This document shows positions 51,738 to 64,000 of a DNA stretch of 64,000 nt, piece by piece. The stretch's first letter is position 1, and the number at the start of each line of letters is the position of its first letter. The translations under genes and the position numbers were made by a program. The notes under the pieces were generated by a model. It did not search any database. It was not told the origin of the DNA and saw only the letters and a list, made by a program, of their open reading frames with translations. Source of the DNA: Cyanoderma ruficeps (Eukaryota > Chordata > Aves > Passeriformes > Timaliidae); the NCBI GenBank assembly GCA_008694505.1, contig VZDJ01000346.1, forward strand, positions 9,473,244 through 9,537,243. Reading direction: 5' to 3'.

Positions 51738-54700
51738 ACTGGAAAGCATCCTGGATCCATCCTTTACATTTCCATGGGTTTGGAACATGAGGTACTACAA
51801 AAACATTTAACAAGGGACTTTGGAGATTTTTCTCCAAGCTATTATTATGTTTATCCCACTGTAGGAGGACTGTCCACTGCATCCCAACCATTAGAACTAT
51901 TTCCTTCTGCCTCTTGAAAATCCATCACCTTCTGCTTTCCTAACCCCACACCTCTCTCCCAATCTGCTGAACACTGTGGAGAAGCCCCGGGGCTTTCTTA
52001 GGCAGTTTGTCTGCCAGGATGGTTGCTCCTGACAGCAGGAGCCAGGGAAGGCAGCTGGGTGGGCAGCAGGCAGGTAGCTCCCACGTGATGGCTGGAGATT
52101 TTTCTTGCCTTGAGCAGGCTGCAATTGGGAATGTCAAGTCCAATTTTAATTTTACTTTGCAAGCTTATTCAAACCTTGGGCCTTGTATATACAGCAGGTT
52201 ACAGAGTAGGGAAGAATTGTTCCTGGGATGTATTATACTACTGAAACAGTTGCTGAAGCAGAACTCTCCTAGCTGATTAACCCCTCAGGATAATAATTTC
52301 GACCTCGTGCAATAATGGAAAAGGAGAAACTGTTGAGTCTGTGATGACATGTCCTAGCACTCACCAGGCACTGGCAGGTTTTTAGCTAAGAAAACTCAAA
52401 ATCAATTAGGCACTCCCTTTAAAACTCTTATCTGTGCAGCATTTGGTATCTTGACTCCAAATGATTATGTCCTTTTACTGGTTCCCCTAGCACCTTAATT
52501 GTGACCTAAATTTCTACTGTGGATAGGTGTACAACCAAGACCAGATTTTCATCAACATCTCATCAGTTTTGCTGATATGGTTAACATATAAATACTTAAT
52601 TCAGAAAAAGGTGGGGAAAAAAGAAAAAATTATACAAATCTAACCGTGCTTTTGAAGATCATATTTGATGAACCTGATCCCATTTTGCATTAAGTCCAGA
52701 CCATTTTTCTAGGTCGCTTCCTGTCTAAAAATTCTCATGTGTCAAGTCCACGCGTGAGCAGCTTGTGATACACCTCCAAGTCCTACAACATGGAAGGTCC
52801 CATCGCATGTGCTACTCAAATGGTCCCAGCTCCAAGGGCTGGCTCAGAAGTCGGGTTGTGTAATCTCTTATGTGCTTGGAGGTTGAATTTTTGCTGCCTC
52901 ACTTCCCTACCTCTCTCAGCACGTCTTCTTACTTCCTTTTGTTTTAGTCTTGCCATCAGTGTTTTCTTTGCTCACCTCACCAAAGTGCCTGTTTGCATTC
53001 TCTGCAAAATAACTATTTATCTTTCAGAATACTTAACACCACAGACTTAAAACTTAAACATAAACTGTTTCTATAGCCCAGCTGTGCATCCTGCTGTTTT
53101 GTTGGGGCTATGGCACACAATGAATTTGAAGCATGACAAAAATAGGCTGGCATGAATAGTCTACAAAATTTGCTATGTAAATATTAGACTTCTTTAATAC
53201 TACTGACGGGCAGCAGGAAGTAAAATCCGTCCTCTTGCCTTAGCAGATCAAGCTGTGCTGGACTTGCAGAATGACCATCAACCTGCTTCATCTTGGAGGA
53301 GAAGATTGCTCGTGGCTGATGTTCGCTGCCTTAGGTAATAGACCCACACTTCTGTTTCTCTGTTACAGGGTAGGCACCTTGCTTCAGTAATTTTCTGCTC
53401 TAGTGTGAAAGCCTGTCACCCTTCCATGGTTATGGCTCCTCCACACATGGCATGATGAGCACATGGAGGTGAATGGTCTGGAGTCAATGCAATGCCTGAC
53501 ATCACTTAGCTTGGATGAGAGCTCAGCTGTAAGCACCGAGGAGTTAACCTTCCTCTACTGAATGGAACTGTGAAGCCACATAAAGAAAACCTGCCAGGTC
53601 TCAAACCACACAAAGATGCTTTGATGAAGTTCAGTGTTTTCTTCACAAAGCTTACTGGTATCCCCTTTGGTCACCCCAGGGATATCCTTTGGGCAGAAGA
53701 ACTCATTCATGAAATGCCACTTGCTGGCAATCCAGAGACAGCCTCACTGACCTAGAAGGGTTCTCCAGTTTGTTTTGGCAGTAGGAGTGGAATTAGACAT
53801 GCTGATGCTAAATGGCTTAGCATTAGCAGCAAACCAGCTTAAATACCCTGTCCCAGAAGGTTAAACTGCAATGAGCCTCTTAAAAAACACTCAGTGCAAT
53901 GGGCAAGCACTTGGCTCTGTGGCACAAGGTTGAGGATCAGTCTTCCTCTCACCTCCTTGTGTGGCTGTACAGCAGCAGAAAACGTCAGCATCAGAGGAAA
54001 ATATTTCCAAGTGTTACTTTTGAAACATAAATAAATAAAATTATCAAATTTAGATGTAAAAAATAAAAAGCTCGAATGGAATTAAATTTGACATTAATCT
54101 AAGAATAAGAAAATTCTACCTTGATTTATACTTATGCAATTCTTTCCTCTTTAAGGAACTTAAAACATTCAGCAGCAGGGACTTGGCTTTGCAAATTTAC
54201 ACATTGACAAGCTGATGTGTCTGTCCTACAGGTCACCTGGGGTCCTCGCCAGCCTGCCTGGGTTGGTCTGCTGGGATGGCAGCTCAGGTGTATGATATTC
54301 AGATTTTATGTGGCTGGCATGCTCATTTACAGCTAATGGCACTGCACTTTACTCAACAAAATATGCTGATTCCTGATGAAATGCTCCAACTTTAAGGCAC
54401 TACAATACAGTTTATACAAGGGACCAGGATTAAAAGCAAGGAGAAGAAAGACCATAAAGCAAACAGTAAAGGAATAATTTCTCAAACCGATGTTTCCTGC
54501 AAGAAATATCTGGTCAACAAAAATAATTTGCTAAGTTGCTTCAGAGAAGCACATATGTAGTAAGAAAGAAACCACCATAAAACACATTCATCCTAAGAAA
54601 ACGAAACAAAAAGAAGGTAATCTATGGTTGAAAATACTATTTTCCAATCCCTTTTCAAGACATGTAATCCAGGGCATGATATATTTGAAGTTCTGTCCTT

Positions 54701-57700
54701 GAAAACATTTCTTTTTGCCCTCTTCCTCCCAGTCAGGAGTCACATAAAGTAATGGGTCTGCAATGAATTAATTACAGCATTCCAGATCTGCATCAAGTAG
54801 CTGAGTTTGGGGGACCCTGTTTCAGCCTCTTCAAGGCTACTTTTAGCCACTACAGTCTGGTAACATCTGGAGGCCTTGCCAGGAGGGCAAAACAACCATC
54901 TGAGCAGTGACCTTAAAAGGTTTCTAGAAAGATAATTTTCTGCAAAAAATGAAATTACTGCAGAATAGCTCTACCAGAAAGTTCTTTCTCTGCCTTGTTT
55001 GCTACAGGAACCTTGGATGTTCCAGAAATGTGGGTTCCTGAGAGGCCAAGCAAACTATGTGGCTTGCAGAGTGAAGTTCCAAAGCCCTTAGGAACTCCTA
55101 GTTTCAAGCCATATTTGTTGCTGTATTTTTCCTGGGACCAGAATCTGAAGTTGTCATTTTCTCTCTAGTTCTAAAGCAATTTGGCATGTGGCATGATTGA
55201 CTTGGCCCTACCCTGTATTCCACTGCTAATAACTGTTAGCACACTGGAAAACCAGCAGGTGCATCCCTCACTTAAATGGTAGAGATAAGGGATGCCCAGT
55301 TAGAACCTCACCCCAGGATCCAGGAGTGCTCCCACTCCAGCCAGCACTGATGGGATGCCTCGTGCCCCTGGTGGCCCTGCTCATCTGTGAAGCAAACCCA
55401 CACCTCTAGGATAGTTCCGTTTCAAGCACACAGCTGAAGATGTAAGTGCTTTGCATCTATTGAAGCTACACCTCAGCTTTGCTGAGGAGAGAAGGTAATT
55501 TGACTCTCAACTCCCAAGAACTGGTGATAATGTGAAGTGCTGACTGCAGAACATCACACCAACCCTGAGACTAAACCAGGAGAGCTGCCTCAGCTCTTCT
55601 GCTTTCAGCTGGAAACTGAATTACACAGGACAGAAAGTCTTCAGAGCACTTTTCTGTCACTCATCTCTCAAAAGCAGAGTTTGGAGACAGCAGAGCACAA
55701 TGTAAAGAACATTGAATTGAGCTTAATTATCTGAATTCACATTTAAGTTGTGAATGTCATTCTTTTCATGAATATTTCTGAATTTTTTTTCAAAGATCAA
55801 GTAGTTGTCATGCCACTTAGCAGTTGGTAGGTTTAAAAATGCTTTTTGTTATTATTTCATACCCAGCTACATGAGGATAGGAAAAAAAGGAGAAAAATCC
55901 TTATGATAAATGATCTTGCAGTAGAGGAATAAACAAATAAAGCAACTTCTTCTGTAGAATTCATAATCCCAAGAGTTGAAAAGCATGCTTAGGTTTCACT
56001 CATCACAACTGGCAGCTCCTCCTACTACAGCTAACAGGCAACGCCAGTTTTTCAAAGGGTTGGGTAAGCAAAAAATTATTTTCAGTGAAATCCATAAGAT
56101 TAATGCAAGGTCTCTGAATACAGCTCAAAGATAACAGTGATTGGAAGGGTTCTCCACATATGAGTTTTGAAGCACCTTAAAACCATACCAGTAGCAAACA
56201 AATTCCCCTGCTTAAAGGATATTTTGAGTAATCATTTTCCGAAAGGCTGAAATTCCCTATCTTTCAACAAATTTTAACTGCATTTTGGAAGAAAATAAAA
56301 CTACCTACCATTAAAAAAAATCCCAAGAGAACTGGGAAAAGCATCTTGACTTTCAGTAAATTTTCTTATCCAAAGGGCTGTTCTTCTGTCCTGTCCAGAA
56401 TCTGGAAATACCAGCCTGCCAGGACCTGGCTGAGCTATGATTTCGTGGCAGTAAAGGATCATACCTCACCACGTGCTGCCTGCTGCACAGCTGCCTCAGC
56501 AGAAGGTGCACCCAGCTGAGGGACCTCCCTTCCCAGCAATGCAACAGGCACTGTCTGGGCTGTCTGGGCTCTTTCTGCAGCGCCTTGAACTTGTGCCTTT
56601 AAAGCTTCTGCATGGCCACGCCATCATCTTGGGAGGTTTCCCCATCAGAGGGGCACAAGGCTGCCAGAGAGGCTTGGCTGCCCTAGGGGCAATGATGGGG
56701 TTCCATGCAAACACCCTCAATCCCTCCTGGTTTCACCTGTTCAAGCTGTGCCGTCCATCCCTCGTTTGTAGCCCTGTGCAGATCCCAGTGGAGTGTGTGC
56801 AGCATGGGGTGTGAGTCCTGCACTCAACACTCAGAGCATGTGAGGCACACAGAAGCATTTTCTGCTCAGCAAAGCAGGAGGCAGCACTGCCACACTTCAG
56901 GACCTTTCAGAGTCAGAACAAAGACTCAAAATACATGAAAACATGTTTGTAGTAAGAGAAGGCAGATCACTCAATACAGGACATTTTTCATCATCACATA
57001 TTGTAGATCACTTGAGTGGAAGAATGTGGGAAATGAAGACTCCATGTGAACCTTCTGTGGCATTTAAAAGATCAGCATAATTGCTGAGATCAGAGAAGGC
57101 TTTCTTAAACAAAACCCACCACACCATTCAGTGACCTATGTAAAGATACTTTTCTATGTTTGAAGGCACAAGAGTAAAATATTTCTTCTGCTGTGTTTCA
57201 CTCGCTTGACTGTATGTGCTTAATTATCTGGAATACCTTGATTTTTCCAGGTACATGGAATTACTTCACAGAACGCTATTACTCAAAATTTTCTTACAGT
57301 AAGGGAAGCAGGCAATGTCTTCATTAAAGCATCTCTAAGACAGAACTCACATATGCTACAGAGCTGTGATCCTTTTTAAAAGTGGATCAAATATCCCCAC
57401 TGGAATTTCTTTAGTCATGGTCTGTCAACTTGCCTTGCTTCCAGACTGGAATGTAGCCCTTTGTTTTGTGAATGTATTTGATTACCACTTTTTCCTTTTG
57501 ACCAGTGCTTTCAAATATTAAAGAAGTCATTGTTACTTTTTCACTGGTGACTGAGAGATGTATCAAGCTCTCTTCAGAAGGCCTTGTTAACCTCTGCCCC
57601 CCATACGCTTCCCTTTTTCCCGTTCTTAATCAGATTCTAATTTTTATTGTGTACTGTAACAGATTTTCACCTTCCAATTCTAGGAATGGTGACTATGTCC

Positions 57701-58744
57701 CTAACTACTTTTATAAAGGTGTAAAATTATCCTAACCACCTTTTCTACCAATCTCAATCCTTAAATACCAGAATAAAGGGCTCAAATGCTTCTGAAAATG
57801 GAACATCATGATCCAAATACAATAATTTTTTTTTTTTTAAATACAAGAATACCTAATTCGTAAAAGTAAGATGTGTAACTTGCTAAAGTCAATTCCATGT
57901 GGAAATGAGTAAAGCCACTGAATTAATGTTCAGTGAGGTGGTTCAACTGTTTTCTCCAGGTATCAAGAGTAACCTGGTAACTTTTCACCTCAGTAAAGAG
58001 TATGTAAAACTAGAAAATACTTACAATTGTGCTTACAGCTGCAGCTCAATCAGGAAAAAGCCACTCAAGTTTCCTTTATGTCAACTATGTAAGTATAACA
58101 TTAATATTTTAAAACAATTCAACTACTTTCCAAGATCCTTGGTACTTGACAGGGATATGACACTGTTCGAAAACCAGTCCCGATTTCTCTGTAACTATTT
58201 CAGTTTCACACAAATGCCATAGTTACTCTGAATACCACGAGTGCACACCTCCCTGGGGATGGGGAATGCAAGAGCATTTGGCTTCATCAGTCTGGGCTTT
58301 TCCACAAACTGAGCTGTAGTATCTGAATCCTCTGGACAATATGGAGGCTCCTGCTCAGTTCCCCTTTAAAAACCCAACAGTAACAATCCAGGGTTTTCCA
58401 TATAAATAGAACTATTCCAAAAGGGCAGCTCTTAAAGAAGTTTTTATGCCTTTTGCTGTAAGTCTGGGCATCACCTATGTTTGTTAAGGTATCTCCAGAG
58501 TTCCAGTCAGGAACAGTCAGAAAGCTCAGGCCCCTAGAAACTGTAAACTAATGATTTAGAGCAATCTCAAAATCAGGTATGGGGTATTCAATCTCAAGTT
58601 CCCTAAAATGAACTAAATGGCTAAATGTGTATTAAAATTTTGCATAATTGAAATACACTTTCATATTGAATTTCTGCATAGTACTGCCATTCCTTTAAAA
58701 GGTGTGGGAAACAGATGACATGAAATCTACACCAAAGGTAGTTG
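51738..58744. other. Intergenic, 3' flank of YWHAZ
   Basis: Seven kb of AT-rich single-copy sequence with no recognised gene or repeat family. It could include a longer YWHAZ 3' UTR if a more distal poly(A) site is used. Confidence 0.55.
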
Positions 58745-59740
58745 AAAAGTCCATTCATAAAACTTTTATTCCACTTACATCAACTTAATACACATGTTCT
58801 GAACAGTTATGCTTGGATTGTTCATGAAAATTTCATAAGACATTAAACAAAGCTAGCCATCATCTCAAGTTATTTCCCTGTTAACTATTTTTACAGCACA
58901 TGCATGTTAGGCAAGTATCAAAAAAAAAAAATCACAAAAGCAAAAAACCTAAAAAAGTTAAATACATGGGTTTTTGTTTTACTGCTGTGCTCGATATACA
59001 GTGTCATTATGAATATCAAGCAATTCATTTTTTACTGCATCTTTACTTGTACATTTGTTCTTAGGTTGCTTAAACCATTTAAATACAAATAAAATGTGTA
59101 GCAAAAATAATGAAAGCAACAGCAGGTAACTTTACAAATAATGGAATGTGAACCGTTTCTCTGTCCTTCTCTAGAGAAAGCTGACTGGGTTATCAAACTG
59201 TCTTAAGGAACACTTCAGCTGCAATCAAAGATGTACACTTGATTGGAATATTCCACAGATGTCACATGTTCACCTGACATGCAACATCTATGGGACATCA
59301 GTTTATCCGCAGCCATGTGTGCTCCAGCTTGGATATTCAGACTAACTACACCTGTGGCTGCAACATTGATTATCCCTTTTTTCCATCATGACAGACCAAT
59401 ATGCAAGCAGTCATCTTTGCCTGACATAGAAAGCTGTTTTAACACTGGCCTTGTGGGAAGCCACAATGTACCAAAAGTACTATGCCAAACATGTAAAACT
59501 TGTATAAAAATTTCACAACCCTATATTGGCCACCTCAGATGAAAACAGATAAATTCCCCAAATGTTAACTGGCTCTATTCCCCTAATATTAAACAAAACC
59601 ACATGGGAAATATAGAAATCCAAATAGAAGTAACATAAACCTGTCAAATCGTAAACAAAAACTATTTGTGGGACAGCATGGATGACAAATGGTCTACTGT
59701 TTAAATTTCAGAATGAGGCAGACGGAAGTTGGAAGGCTGG
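58745..59740 (-). other. YWHAZ: YWHAZ 3' UTR (short form)
   Basis: AT-rich sequence following the stop codon, about 1 kb, ending shortly after the AATAAA at 58,765-58,770. Human YWHAZ is usually longer (near 1.9 kb as I recall), so a distal site may exist. Confidence 0.65.
58765..58770 (-). terminator. YWHAZ: YWHAZ poly(A) signal AATAAA
   Basis: TTTATT on plus reads AATAAA on the mRNA strand, in the context GTAAGTGGAATAAAAGTTTT. The first strong signal after the stop codon. Confidence 0.6.

Positions 59741-64000
<4,260 letters not shown>

Overview
This is ordinary vertebrate nuclear DNA, almost certainly from a bird. It holds a complete PABPC1 gene (cytoplasmic poly(A)-binding protein 1) and the 3' half of YWHAZ (14-3-3 zeta), both on the minus strand. 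Avian origin is suggested by many CR1 retrotransposon fragments with typical CR1 3' ends, one short endogenous-retrovirus solo LTR, few other repeats, and compact spacing. I found no bacterial-type operon, CRISPR array or new multi-gene system.

Layout. Positions 1-7309 flank the 3' side of PABPC1 and show no convincing gene, only simple repeats and one weak exon-like pair near 3.8-3.9 kb. PABPC1 runs right to left from an inferred start near 23,280 to a poly(A) site near 7,310. It has 15 exons: 14 coding and one carrying only 3' UTR. The joined coding length is 1,914 nt, or 637 residues plus stop, with all four RRMs and the C-terminal MLLE domain intact. Its promoter lies in a CpG island (about 22,250-23,860) with a TATA box, a pyrimidine-rich TOP-like start and a cluster of NRF1-like motifs. 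The 5' UTR carries an A-rich stretch that matches the known PABP autoregulatory element.

Positions 23.9-58.7 kb are intergenic. They hold CR1 fragments at 24.1, 30.0, 34.7-35.5 (with a second CR1 piece nested in reverse orientation), 37.2 and 50.6-51.7 kb; the last still shows decayed reverse transcriptase. A solo LTR sits at 32.3-32.6 kb and a 115-bp tandem duplication at 26.8-27.0 kb. From 58.7 kb to the window end is YWHAZ: its 3' UTR and its last three coding exons (residues about 140-245). The upstream exons lie beyond position 64,000.

Gene order and orientation agree with the human 8q22 arrangement (PABPC1 then YWHAZ, same strand), as I recall it. The two genes do not form a shared unit. 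PABPC1 binds poly(A) tails and links them to translation initiation and deadenylation. YWHAZ binds phosphoserine and phosphothreonine proteins. Exon borders were placed by reading GT/AG junctions and checking phase and the known protein sequences; UTR ends are estimates.
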